Below are positions 8,315 through 15,796 of a stretch of 17,995 nt of DNA, piece after piece. The stretch is from assembly GCA_964519405.1 (NCBI GenBank), contig CAZFLA010000067.1:1-17995 (forward strand), read 5' to 3'. The stretch is from G963677485 sp964519405 (GTDB lineage: Bacteria > Armatimonadota > HRBIN16). The position numbers and the translations under genes are program-made. Below the pieces are notes generated by a model. It was not told where the DNA came from, ran no database searches, and worked only from the letters and a program-made list of their open reading frames with translations. Numbering within the stretch: position 1 is the first letter of the stretch; each line of letters starts with the position of its first letter.

Positions 8315-10230
8315 TAGCTTTCGGATTTAGCCTCCGCCTTATTGATGCTGTAGACAGCAAACCGGCTGAGTATGCAGCCAATGATGGCACCGAGCACCAC
8401 GCCGTATATCATGCGGATGAACGAAATGGCCAACGGGGTATGGATATGGCAGAAGGTGTTCACCAGCGATGCCTGTCCCAGTGCACCGAGCAGCAACAGA
8501 GGCATCCACCACCATTTTGGGCGTCCCAATGCGGCCAACGTAATCGCAAGCACCATTGCGGGATGTCCTACCATGAACTCCTTGGTTCGCGGCCTGACCA
8601 CCATGATCCACTCCAACAGGCTGCGGAATTTCATCTCGATGGGGCTTACGCCCACGCCTGGCTCATTACCGGTGCGCATCAGCACAACGGCGATGATCAC
8701 CAAACCAAGCATCAATCCTGCCGATAAACCCACTGTAATGGGGTATCCCGCGATGTTTTTCCATAGCTCTTTGATGCGCTCGGTAAGCTGCTTTGGTGAG
8801 GTGCAGTCGTTCACGTTAAGGCCCCAGTACCAGGCTGCTGCCAAAATCGGTGCGATGTGAGCAAACTTAATACCGGCGAACTGGTTGGCTTTCACCATGA
8901 AGTCGATATGTGCCAAACTGCCGATTACCAGCAGTGCACCGACTAAGCCCCATAACACCATTGTCAGCAGTAACTGAATAGCATGTTTAATGGGGGCACA
9001 TCGGCACTCCTGGGTGAGCTTGATGCTGATGACACCCAAAGAGGGCATGGCGATTGCGGCCGACAACGCACAAATCTTTAAGCCTGTCTGTCCTGACAAA
9101 CCTAACACCGTTCCGATGAGGAATACCAGCAGAGTAAGCATGGGATTTCCCGGCAGCACAAACAAAGATTCCATTAACAGAAGCAAGGCAACTAACCCTG
9201 CAGCGCCTGCGAGTGCATTTACGATGGGGGGCACAGAAGGGTCTAGAACTGGTTTAGGACGACCAACACCCATACCACCGTGTTCCAGCGATGCTTTCAG
9301 CTCGCTGACAAAGTTCACCATACCCATTTGTGGGTCTTCGTCGGTTACGCTTGGAATTCGCACGTAGCATAGCCGGATGTTGCGTTCTTTGGCCGCGCGC
9401 TCGTAGCGGTCCAGCATTTCTGCAGGCGTGAGGGTACCCATCTCGGCAACTGGGATTGAGTGTACGCGCACCATGCAGTCGTGCATCTTTGCGGTCAGCG
9501 CTTGATCACCCTTCTGCTTGCCCATTTCGATGGAGCCATAAAGCTGCACTCTGGCCTTCATCTGGTCGCGTGTGAAGTTGAGAAGGTCGCGGAAACCGAG
9601 CACTTCGTCTGCCGAGAAAATCACGACGCCCGCATCGCAGGCGGCTGCATCGTCCAGACGGCTTCGGATGTATTCTTTAGCAGCGACTGGGCTGTTACGA
9701 AAGCGGGCAACGACCTGCAGGCCGGTTTCGTGTGCTGCAGAGATTAGCCGACGGTCTAGCCCAACCATGGTCTGGCTTAGTTGATTAGGCGAAATAAGCG
9801 TTTGAAAACTGACGATGCCTCCCTGTGGTGCAGGAGCATATATACACAGATAACCAATTTGGGGCTTAGCTGCCTTTGCGGACCAAACCAGCTGCCCGTT
9901 CAGTCGCTTGGCGATCTGCTGAATCAAGTTGGAGTTGCTTACCATTAAGCTGTTAGGACTGCGCCACTGTACATCGCCCGTTGTTAGGAGGTCACCGATG
10001 CTGATCTCGGAAATCGCTATGGACGTCGCACCGGCTCTGCGAAGGCTTCGAAGCACCGCAGCAGGTGTGGAACCACTGTCGGCGGCGATCTGAAGCACTT
10101 GCTGGTCATCTAGTGCGATACCAACCATTCGACTGTTTCGCTCCGCGCGCCAGCGCATGGCGGCACCGAAGAGAGCGAAAACCACGCTAATCATAATGAG
10201 AATCAGAGCGATTTGGCGAGACTTATTCAT
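8314..10230 (-). CDS. DUF5693 family polytopic membrane protein
   Basis: A 638-aa membrane protein that I recognise as DUF5693-like; no biochemical function is established to my knowledge. One N-terminal anchor (about 7-25) is followed by a soluble, probably extracytoplasmic region (about 30-330). Then come roughly eight hydrophobic helices (near 335-358, 364-380, 385-403, 417-440, 453-470, 498-518, 557-590 and 605-625). Conserved-looking signatures lie late in the protein: RTGNE (519-523), VVRPRTKEF (544-552) followed by GHP, and NTFCHIHTP (591-599). Charged and His residues next to helices suggest a transporter- or transferase-like active site near the membrane. The gene is first in the operon, with GGGAGGA ten bases before the ATG. 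Its 1-nt overlap with csaB implies a joint role, perhaps export or assembly of the polymer that CsaB pyruvylates; that role is inference only. Confidence 0.8.
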   Translation of the reverse strand: MNKSRQIALILIMISVVFALFGAAMRWRAERNSRMVGIALDDQQVLQIAADSGSTPAAVLRSLRRAGATSIAISEISIGDLLTTGDVQWRSPNSLMVSNSNLIQQIAKRLNGQLVWSAKAAKPQIGYLCIYAPAPQGGIVSFQTLISPNQLSQTMVGLDRRLISAAHETGLQVVARFRNSPVAAKEYIRSRLDDAAACDAGVVIFSADEVLGFRDLLNFTRDQMKARVQLYGSIEMGKQKGDQALTAKMHDCMVRVHSIPVAEMGTLTPAEMLDRYERAAKERNIRLCYVRIPSVTDEDPQMGMVNFVSELKASLEHGGMGVGRPKPVLDPSVPPIVNALAGAAGLVALLLLMESLFVLPGNPMLTLLVFLIGTVLGLSGQTGLKICALSAAIAMPSLGVISIKLTQECRCAPIKHAIQLLLTMVLWGLVGALLVIGSLAHIDFMVKANQFAGIKFAHIAPILAAAWYWGLNVNDCTSPKQLTERIKELWKNIAGYPITVGLSAGLMLGLVIIAVVLMRTGNEPGVGVSPIEMKFRSLLEWIMVVRPRTKEFMVGHPAMVLAITLAALGRPKWWWMPLLLLGALGQASLVNTFCHIHTPLAISFIRMIYGVVLGAIIGCILSRFAVYSINKAEAKSES

Positions 10231-10377
10231 ATGGTATATATCCTCCCAATCAATAATGTATTGTACCGGAGTCTATACATCATCGGTGTAATTTTTTGTT
10301 ACCGAACGATTACGACGATGAAGTTGGTGGTATAACATCATATATATTAAGGTGTCGGATGGCTGGAATGATGGTCA

Positions 10378-10386
10378 TGCTACAAT
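10378..10386 (+). promoter_or_regulatory. Candidate extended -10 promoter of the aroF operon
   Basis: TGCTACAAT matches the extended -10 pattern (TGnTATAAT) at five of six core positions and lies 38 bases before the aroF ATG. No convincing -35 hexamer sits 16-18 bases upstream, which an extended -10 can tolerate. The 194-bp region between the divergent DUF5693 and aroF genes is AT-rich around 10331-10350 and must hold promoters for both directions. I could not identify a clear one for the minus strand. Confidence 0.35.
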
Positions 10387-10412
10387 AATAATGAGCGAAA
10401 TAGCGACATTTT

Positions 10413-10418
10413 GGGGAG
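10413..10418 (+). promoter_or_regulatory. Ribosome binding site that sets the aroF start
   Basis: GGGGAG is followed by six bases and the ATG at 10425. The in-frame TTG at 10419 directly abuts this element, so it cannot be the start served by it. Confidence 0.75.
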
Positions 10419-10424
10419 TTGGAC

Positions 10425-11459
10425 ATGATTATCGTGTTGAGTAGCGATGCTCAAGAGGCGCAGATCAGTTCTTTATCAGCGTTCTTGGAAGGGCGCGGAC
10501 TGGATATCCATATCTCGCGAGGTGTTGAGCACACGGTTGTCGGCTGCATCGGAGCCGTAGATGAGGACAAGAAGAACCTTGCCGAACAGCTCAATGCGCT
10601 GCCCTATGTCGATCGCGTGGTGATTATCTCAAAGCCATATAAGATGGTTGGACGCGGGGTTGCTCCCGAGGGGAGCCGCATTCACGTGAAGGATGTGTGT
10701 ATCGGCGGCGATGATATTGTGGTGATGGCTGGTCCATGTGCCATCGAGAACGAGCAGATGATGTGGGATACTGCCAAGGCTGTGAAAGCGGCCGGGGCGA
10801 ATATTCTCAGCGGCGGAGCCTTCAAACCCAGCACAAGCCCATACGCCTTTCATGGAATGGGGCAGACTGGTCTTAAAATTCTGGCAGAAGTGGGCCAAGG
10901 GCTTGATATGCCGGTGGTCACTGAAGTGATGGATACCCGCGATGTGGAGATGGTGTCTCAGTATGCGGATATTCTGCAGATTGGCACGCGGAATATGTCC
11001 AACTTCTCACTGCTCCAAGAGGTAGGCCGAACAGGCAAGCCGGTGTTGCTTAAGCGCGGTTGGGCGTCTTTGGTTGAGGAGTGGCTGCTGGCTGCGGAAT
11101 ACATCGCGCTTCGCGGAAACTTCCAGATTATCTTGTGTGAGCGTGGCATTCGCAGCTTCGAAACTTACACACGCAACAGTTTTGATATCAATGGGCTGAT
11201 CGCAGCAAAGCAGTTGAGCCATTTGCCTGTGATAGCCGATCCGTCGCACGCCACAGGACGCGCCAAGATGGTGCCTCCGCTAAGCTGCGCGGCGATAGCC
11301 GCAGGAGCCGATGGCATCATCGTAGAGGTTCATCCATGTCCACAAAAAGCGCTGAATGATGGTGCACAATCGCTGGATTTTGATGCGTTCCATCAAATGA
11401 TTGAACAGCTGAAGCCGGTAGCGAAAGCGGTAGGGCGCAAGGTCGCCGATGGCTCATGA
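10425..11459 (+). CDS. aroF: 3-deoxy-7-phosphoheptulonate (DAHP) synthase, type I beta (Thermotoga-like), with N-terminal regulatory domain
   Basis: Condenses PEP with erythrose-4-phosphate in the first step of the shikimate pathway. Numbering is from the ATG at 10425 (344 aa). Residues 1-75 resemble the ferredoxin-like regulatory domain of Thermotoga-type enzymes, which binds Tyr or Phe; the TIM barrel follows. Metal ligands appear intact: C105 in MAGPCAIE, H275 in ADPSH, E301 in VEVHP and the Asp of KALNDG. The substrate-binding QIGTRN, LLKRG and CERGIRSFE motifs are also kept. The catalytic loop is odd. Where the family normally reads RGGAFKPRTSPY, this protein reads SGGAFKPSTSPY, with serine (S129, S136) in place of both arginines. 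By analogy with E. coli AroG R92 and R99, these contact PEP and E4P. Activity may be altered or the loop may differ in this lineage. The gene is first in its operon and overlaps tyrA by ATGA. Confidence 0.9.
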   Translation: MIIVLSSDAQEAQISSLSAFLEGRGLDIHISRGVEHTVVGCIGAVDEDKKNLAEQLNALPYVDRVVIISKPYKMVGRGVAPEGSRIHVKDVCIGGDDIVVMAGPCAIENEQMMWDTAKAVKAAGANILSGGAFKPSTSPYAFHGMGQTGLKILAEVGQGLDMPVVTEVMDTRDVEMVSQYADILQIGTRNMSNFSLLQEVGRTGKPVLLKRGWASLVEEWLLAAEYIALRGNFQIILCERGIRSFETYTRNSFDINGLIAAKQLSHLPVIADPSHATGRAKMVPPLSCAAIAAGADGIIVEVHPCPQKALNDGAQSLDFDAFHQMIEQLKPVAKAVGRKVADGS

Positions 11460-12307
11460 GCGCTCTATTCAACCATGTGGCCATATACGGTGTGGGTCTC
11501 ATCGGAGGATCATTAGGTAAGGCGTTACGCAGCTGGCAGTTAGCTGACAAGGTCAGTGGCATCGGCCGCAATCCCGAACGAATGGCTCTGGCGAAACAGC
11601 TAGGAGCTGTTGATGACAGTCTCAGCCTTCATGAAGCCGCCTACCAGTGCGACCTTATCGTGTTGTGCAGTCCGGTGGATCATATTCAAGACACTCTGTT
11701 GAACTGGCCTCAGCGAGAGATGGAGTCGCAGATCATCACCGATGTGGGCAGTGTGAAGGGTATTATCGTGCAAGCTGCGTCACAGAGTGGAATATCACAG
11801 CGCTTCATCGGCGGGCATCCCATGGCGGGCAAAGAGCAAGGCGGCGTTGAGTATGCCGAAGAGACATTATTTGATGGCGCGACATGGGCATTGACCCCCA
11901 CAGACGACACCCCGAAGTGGGCGCTGCGCAAGATGCAGAGCCTTATCGGTGCGCTTGGCGCCACAGCGGTCATCCTAACCCCCGAGAAGCATGATAAGTC
12001 GGTGGCGATCAGCTCGCATCTGCCTCATGCGTTGGCATTAGCGATGGGTGCTTTGATGCAGGGGAGCCCTTGTCCCAAGCTAGCTGCCGGAAGTTTTCGC
12101 GATGTCACGAGGGTGGTTGAAAGCTCCGCCGATTTATGGCACACCATATTCAAAATGAACTCCCAGCAGATTGACATCACCATAGGCGAGTTCATCACCC
12201 AACTGGAGCAGGTTCGTGATGCCATCAAACGGGGTGACAAAGAGGCTGTGGCCCATATGTTTGCTTTGGCGCAGCAAGCACGAAAAGAGGCACTTCGACT
12301 GAAATGA
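11456..12307 (+). CDS. tyrA: Prephenate (or arogenate) dehydrogenase
   Basis: Oxidatively decarboxylates prephenate to 4-hydroxyphenylpyruvate (or arogenate to tyrosine) with NAD(P)+, the committed step of tyrosine synthesis. The 283-aa protein opens with the Rossmann dinucleotide motif GVGLIGGSLG (12-21). It continues with DVGSVKG (96-102), GGHPMAGKEQGG (119-130), SSHLPHALA (187-195) with the family histidines, and GSFRDVTRV (212-220), whose arginines bind substrate carboxylates. It ends soon after the helical dimerisation domain, with no C-terminal ACT domain and no fused chorismate mutase, so Tyr feedback must come from elsewhere, possibly the aroF regulatory domain. It overlaps aroF upstream and aroA downstream by ATGA. 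Prephenate versus arogenate preference cannot be decided here. Confidence 0.92.
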   Translation: MSALFNHVAIYGVGLIGGSLGKALRSWQLADKVSGIGRNPERMALAKQLGAVDDSLSLHEAAYQCDLIVLCSPVDHIQDTLLNWPQREMESQIITDVGSVKGIIVQAASQSGISQRFIGGHPMAGKEQGGVEYAEETLFDGATWALTPTDDTPKWALRKMQSLIGALGATAVILTPEKHDKSVAISSHLPHALALAMGALMQGSPCPKLAAGSFRDVTRVVESSADLWHTIFKMNSQQIDITIGEFITQLEQVRDAIKRGDKEAVAHMFALAQQARKEALRLK

Positions 12308-13611
12308 GAGCAGCGATAACCCCTGTTACGACACCACTCCATGCGGTCACTCCAGTTCCTGGCAGCAAGAGTATTACCAATCGCGCCCTATTGATGGCGG
12401 CACTGGGTAACGCCCGCTTAACACTGCGGGGTGCGCTGCACAGCGAAGACACCGAAGTCATGCAGGATGCACTCAACCGGTTGGCTATACCCACCGAACG
12501 AACCGGCGACGGTGATATTCGGGTTCATGGCTCAGAGGGGCATATACCTGTGAGCCAAGCGGAACTATATGTGGCGAATGCAGGCACCGCGGCGAGGTTC
12601 CTTACGGCGGCGGTATGCCTAGGGCAAGGTGAGTATGCGCTTGATGGTGTGGCGCGAATGCGTCAGCGTCCGATGGATGAGCTGCTCGGTGCATTAAGAG
12701 CGCAAGGCGCCGTCATTACCGAATCTGAGCAGGCTGGTTATATGCCGTATACCGTGAGCGCTTCGGGACTATCGGGCGGCGAGGTGGTGATGCGCGGATC
12801 CACCAGCAGCCAATTTATCAGCGCCGTGATGATTGCCGCGCCATATGACAAGAGTGATACAGTGATCAAGCTCCAAGGCGAAATAGTATCGAAGCCGTTT
12901 CTAGACATGACCCTTCGGATGATGCATCAGTTTGGCGTAAACCTGGAATGGCAGAATGATACGATATCCATCCCTTGCGGGCAGTGTTATTCGCGTTCGC
13001 AGTCGGCGCCATTCCACCAAGATATCTACACCATTGAGCCGGATGCCACAGCTGCCAGCTACTTTTGGGCAGCCGCAGCTCTTGTCGGAGGTCAGTCTAC
13101 GGTGCCGGATATCCCCGAACATGCGCTGCAGGGCGATGTTCGGTTTGTCGAGTGTCTGAAGCAGATGGGCTGCGAAGTCATTACCGACTCGAGTGGGCTG
13201 ACCGTGAAGTCCGTCGGTGAGCTTAAGGGTATTTCCGTGAATATGGGGGATATCTCCGACACTTTTTTGACCTTAGCGGCGATTGCGCCTTTTGCGAGCA
13301 GCCCGGTAGAAATACGGGGTGTGGAGCACAGCCGCAAGCAGGAGTGCGACCGCGTGAGCGCGGTATGCACGGAGCTTGCTAAACTTGGCGCCACCGTTGA
13401 GGAGTATGCTGACGGCCTTAAAGTGTGGCCCAGTAAGCTGCATGGCGGCAATGTGAACACATATAAAGATCACCGCATGGCGATGGCATTTTCGCTGATC
13501 GCTTTAAAGGTGCCGGGAATTGTGATTGATGGCGCGGAATGCGTCAACAAGACTTTCCCCGATTACTGGCAGAGGTTAGCAAAAATCGCTAATGTAGAGG
13601 TAGAACAATGA
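12304..13611 (+). CDS. aroA: 3-phosphoshikimate 1-carboxyvinyltransferase (EPSP synthase)
   Basis: Transfers enolpyruvyl from PEP to shikimate-3-phosphate. The 435-aa length is normal for the family. Visible motifs are PGSKSITNRAL (19-29) with the PEP/S3P-binding Lys and Arg, NAGTAARFL (92-100), TSSQF (167-171), ISDTFLT (317-323) with catalytic Asp319, QECDR (346-350) with Glu347, YKDHRMAM (387-394) and NKTFPDYW (415-422). Two positions differ from the E. coli enzyme. Phe99 stands where E. coli has Pro101 in NAGTAMRPL, and Gln346 precedes the catalytic Glu where E. coli has Lys340, with a Lys one residue earlier. Both suggest one of the non-E. coli-like EPSPS subclasses. The gene overlaps tyrA and cmk by ATGA and is part of the aromatic operon. 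Confidence 0.95.
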   Translation: MRAAITPVTTPLHAVTPVPGSKSITNRALLMAALGNARLTLRGALHSEDTEVMQDALNRLAIPTERTGDGDIRVHGSEGHIPVSQAELYVANAGTAARFLTAAVCLGQGEYALDGVARMRQRPMDELLGALRAQGAVITESEQAGYMPYTVSASGLSGGEVVMRGSTSSQFISAVMIAAPYDKSDTVIKLQGEIVSKPFLDMTLRMMHQFGVNLEWQNDTISIPCGQCYSRSQSAPFHQDIYTIEPDATAASYFWAAAALVGGQSTVPDIPEHALQGDVRFVECLKQMGCEVITDSSGLTVKSVGELKGISVNMGDISDTFLTLAAIAPFASSPVEIRGVEHSRKQECDRVSAVCTELAKLGATVEEYADGLKVWPSKLHGGNVNTYKDHRMAMAFSLIALKVPGIVIDGAECVNKTFPDYWQRLAKIANVEVEQ

Positions 13612-14297
13612 GCTTGGATACCACCATCATCACGATCGACGGTCCTGCTGGTGCCGGAAAAAGCACGATCGCACGGCTTTTGGCAAGTAAGCTGAACTAT
13701 CAGTTTCTTGATACCGGTGCAATCTACCGATGTGTGGCGTTCAAGGCGTTGGCGGAAGGCGTTGAGCTGTCTGAGCACACTCAGGTGGCTTCCATCGCGC
13801 AGAAGGCAGTGATTGTGTTTCGCCCAAGTCAGGATGTGCAGCATGTGCTGCTGGATGGTGCCGATGTCACAAAAGAGATCAGAACACCGGAAGTCTCGCA
13901 GGCTGCGTCCGTTGTGAGTGCTATCCCAGCTGTGCGAGCGGCTTTGCTGGATATGCAAAGACAGATCGGCAACCGCGGCTGCACTGTGGTAGAAGGGCGG
14001 GACACCGGCACAGTGGTTTTCCCGAACGCTGGGGTGAAGATTTTTCTTGATGCCAGCGCGGAAGAAAGGGCCAGAAGGCGCTGTCTGGAGCTGCAGCAGA
14101 GGGGCACTCCTCAGGATATGGAGCAAATCGCGGCCGAAATGCGCGAACGCGACGAGCGCGATTCTAACAGGCAGACAGCTCCATTGTTGATGGCGGCTGA
14201 TGCGGTGAAGGTCATGACAGACGGATTATCTATCGACGAAGTCGTGGCCAAGATCGAAGCAATATGGTTAAGTCGAAGCGAGGTAGGCGCAGAATGA
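13608..14297 (+). CDS. cmk: Cytidylate kinase
   Basis: Phosphorylates CMP and dCMP with ATP in pyrimidine nucleotide salvage and supply. The 229-aa protein has the P-loop GPAGAGKST (12-20), the CMP-binding region DTGAIYRCVA (35-44), VEGRDTGTVVFPNAG and the lid motif RDERDSNRQTAPL, all standard for bacterial Cmk at normal length. AGAGG lies close before the ATG, which overlaps the aroA stop by ATGA. Its place after aroA and before plsC matches the order seen in several bacterial phyla. Confidence 0.96.
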   Translation: MSLDTTIITIDGPAGAGKSTIARLLASKLNYQFLDTGAIYRCVAFKALAEGVELSEHTQVASIAQKAVIVFRPSQDVQHVLLDGADVTKEIRTPEVSQAASVVSAIPAVRAALLDMQRQIGNRGCTVVEGRDTGTVVFPNAGVKIFLDASAEERARRRCLELQQRGTPQDMEQIAAEMRERDERDSNRQTAPLLMAADAVKVMTDGLSIDEVVAKIEAIWLSRSEVGAE

Positions 14298-14998
14298 ATG
14301 CGAAATACTTACAACCGGGTGTAACCCCTTTAGGGAGTTGGTTCATCAGGCATCTCTTTTGGAGTGTGATGAAGCCATGGAACCGGCTTAAAGTCATCGG
14401 GATGGAAAATGTCCCTGACAGTGCGTGCATCATTGCACCGAATCATATCAGCGGTATCGACCCGCCCATGGTGGCTGCCAGTTTACTTAATCGCGTGGTT
14501 ACCTATTTAGGGAAATCTGGGTTGTTTGAAATTCCTATCGTGAACTTCTTTATATGGCGGGGAGGATGCATGCCGGTTGCGCAAAACAGCGCAGACCGCC
14601 GCGCTCTGCGTCAAGCCGTTGAGATGCTGAAGCTAGGGCATATTCTGTGCCTGTTTCCAGAAGGTACCCGCAGCGATGATGGCTACCTGCATCCCATGCA
14701 GCGCGGTGTGTCGCTCATCGCTAAACTCAGCGGTGCTCCGGTGGTTCCAGCGGGCATTATCGGTTCTCGCAAAGCGTTGCCACCTGGCGGCAGCTATCTG
14801 AAGCCATACAAAGTCACCATCAAGTATGGCGAGCCGATTACTTATCAACAGTTTTGTGATTCGTATAAAGGTGACAAGGAGCCGATGGAGGCATTTGCGA
14901 ACTATCTGGGCGAACGTATCGGTGAGCAGATTGTTTTATTAGGCGGACAACCGTATCCAGAAGGACAGAGTTCTGCACCGATGCGTAAACGCGGCTAA
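14294..14998 (+). CDS. plsC: 1-acyl-sn-glycerol-3-phosphate acyltransferase
   Basis: Acylates lysophosphatidate to phosphatidate at the membrane during phospholipid synthesis. I start at the ATG at 14294 (234 aa), because this gives an ATGA overlap with the cmk stop, matching the three upstream junctions, with GAGG/AGG elements just before it. An in-frame ATG at 14264 would add ten very basic residues (VKSKRGRRR) encoded within cmk and is less likely. Motifs: NHISGIDP (50-57) holding the HX4D catalytic pair H51/D56, FPEGTRS (121-127) for glycerol phosphate binding, and GAPVVPAGI (147-155). Hydrophobic stretches are moderate, as in many short PlsC proteins. Confidence 0.92.
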   Translation: MNAKYLQPGVTPLGSWFIRHLFWSVMKPWNRLKVIGMENVPDSACIIAPNHISGIDPPMVAASLLNRVVTYLGKSGLFEIPIVNFFIWRGGCMPVAQNSADRRALRQAVEMLKLGHILCLFPEGTRSDDGYLHPMQRGVSLIAKLSGAPVVPAGIIGSRKALPPGGSYLKPYKVTIKYGEPITYQQFCDSYKGDKEPMEAFANYLGERIGEQIVLLGGQPYPEGQSSAPMRKRG

Positions 14999-15003
14999 AC
15001 CGG

Positions 15004-15588
15004 ATGAGCTCATCCGAAAACATGCGTCTCTTTATCGCCTACGAACTGCCTGCTAACAGGCTTGGTCAGCGATATCGAGACGCAATGAGCGCCATCCAAC
15101 GCGCTGTTGAGCACCGCGGTACGCGTGGCACCGTGCGCTGGGAGCCCGCCATTAAACTGCACATTACCTTGAGATTTATCGGCGACTACCCAGCAGAGAA
15201 ACTGCCCGATCTTGAGAATGCGCTGCGTCAGACGATCTCTGAGCAGCCGCCTTTTGAGATGACCTTCGGCAAACTGCAGATAAAGTCAAACCGCATGATA
15301 TGGCTGGTTCCGTCGTCTGGTTTGGAGCAGTTGAATATGCTCAATGGCCGCGTTGATTCTGCGATGAAGTCGTTGAAGCTGCCCCCAAGCCAGCAGTTTA
15401 CCGGTCATATCACTCTAGCCCGACTACGCCCGCAGTGTCATCTTGAAGCCCTTAGTCAGGTGGTAAATGCCCAGGTGTTTCCGGCCCTTCCTCCGTTAAC
15501 TGTCGATCGGTTGTCCATCATGTCCAGTGAGCTTCTGCCATCTGGCAGCCGCTACACTTGTTTGAATCAGATCGCATTTAGCAGTTAG
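15004..15588 (+). CDS. thpR: RNA 2',3'-cyclic phosphodiesterase (2'-5' RNA ligase family)
   Basis: A 2H phosphoesterase that opens 2',3'-cyclic phosphates on RNA ends; its cellular role in bacteria is poorly defined. The 194-aa protein carries both tandem HxTx motifs, LHITLRFIGD (52-61) and GHITLAR (134-140), the latter with Gly where Pro is usual before His. It begins five bases after the plsC stop, so it is probably the last gene of the operon. The ribosome binding site is weak. An alternative start at the ATG at 15022 would give MRLFIAYELP, the more usual family N-terminus, so the start is uncertain by six codons. Confidence 0.9.
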   Translation: MSSSENMRLFIAYELPANRLGQRYRDAMSAIQRAVEHRGTRGTVRWEPAIKLHITLRFIGDYPAEKLPDLENALRQTISEQPPFEMTFGKLQIKSNRMIWLVPSSGLEQLNMLNGRVDSAMKSLKLPPSQQFTGHITLARLRPQCHLEALSQVVNAQVFPALPPLTVDRLSIMSSELLPSGSRYTCLNQIAFSS

Positions 15589-15650
15589 CACCTCTGCAAT
15601 CAGCACCGCCGAACCGTGCACAACTCCATCAAACTGACTCGTTTCATTGG

Positions 15651-15689
15651 TGTCACCATATGTCTTTATGTGCCGGTGATATGGATACA
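15651..15689. repeat. Imperfect inverted repeat downstream of thpR
   Basis: TGTCACCATAT (15651-15661) and ATATGGATACA (15679-15689) can pair at 9 of 11 positions around a 17-base loop, in the 208-bp gap between thpR and the next gene. The stem is AT-rich and only a short T-run follows, so it is at best a weak terminator for the plus operon. A TAGAAT at 15746-15751 could be a -10 element for the downstream gene, but no good -35 is visible. Nothing else was found in this gap. Confidence 0.25.
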
Positions 15690-15796
15690 TTTGCGCAACT
15701 CCTCAAAACGCTCAAAAGCGGATTCATCAATGACCATCCGCGGGGTAGAATAGCCTCAGTAAGCAGAGACTGGCTCGCATGGAGGTTGATGATCTG

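Noticed and set aside
8372..8860. 162-codon plus-strand frame opposite the DUF5693 gene
   Set aside because: Composition mirrors the antisense of membrane-helix codons, with no domain or start signals; a shadow frame.
10286..10291. Minus-strand promoter TTACAC with TACAAT (10260-10265) for the DUF5693 operon
   Set aside because: The spacer is 20 bases and the -35 match is weak, so it is not supportable as a promoter call.
10391..10444. Small frame encoding a 17-residue peptide with Phe, Trp and Tyr (MSEIATFWGVGHDYRVE) just ahead of and overlapping the aroF start, resembling an attenuation leader peptide
   Set aside because: It has no ribosome binding site, only single aromatic codons rather than a run, overlaps the aroF ribosome binding site and start, and no terminator/antiterminator hairpins follow. 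Most likely chance.
15496..15690. Minus-strand 64-codon frame overlapping the thpR end and the following intergenic gap
   Set aside because: Mostly antisense to thpR, no ribosome binding site and no recognisable protein features.
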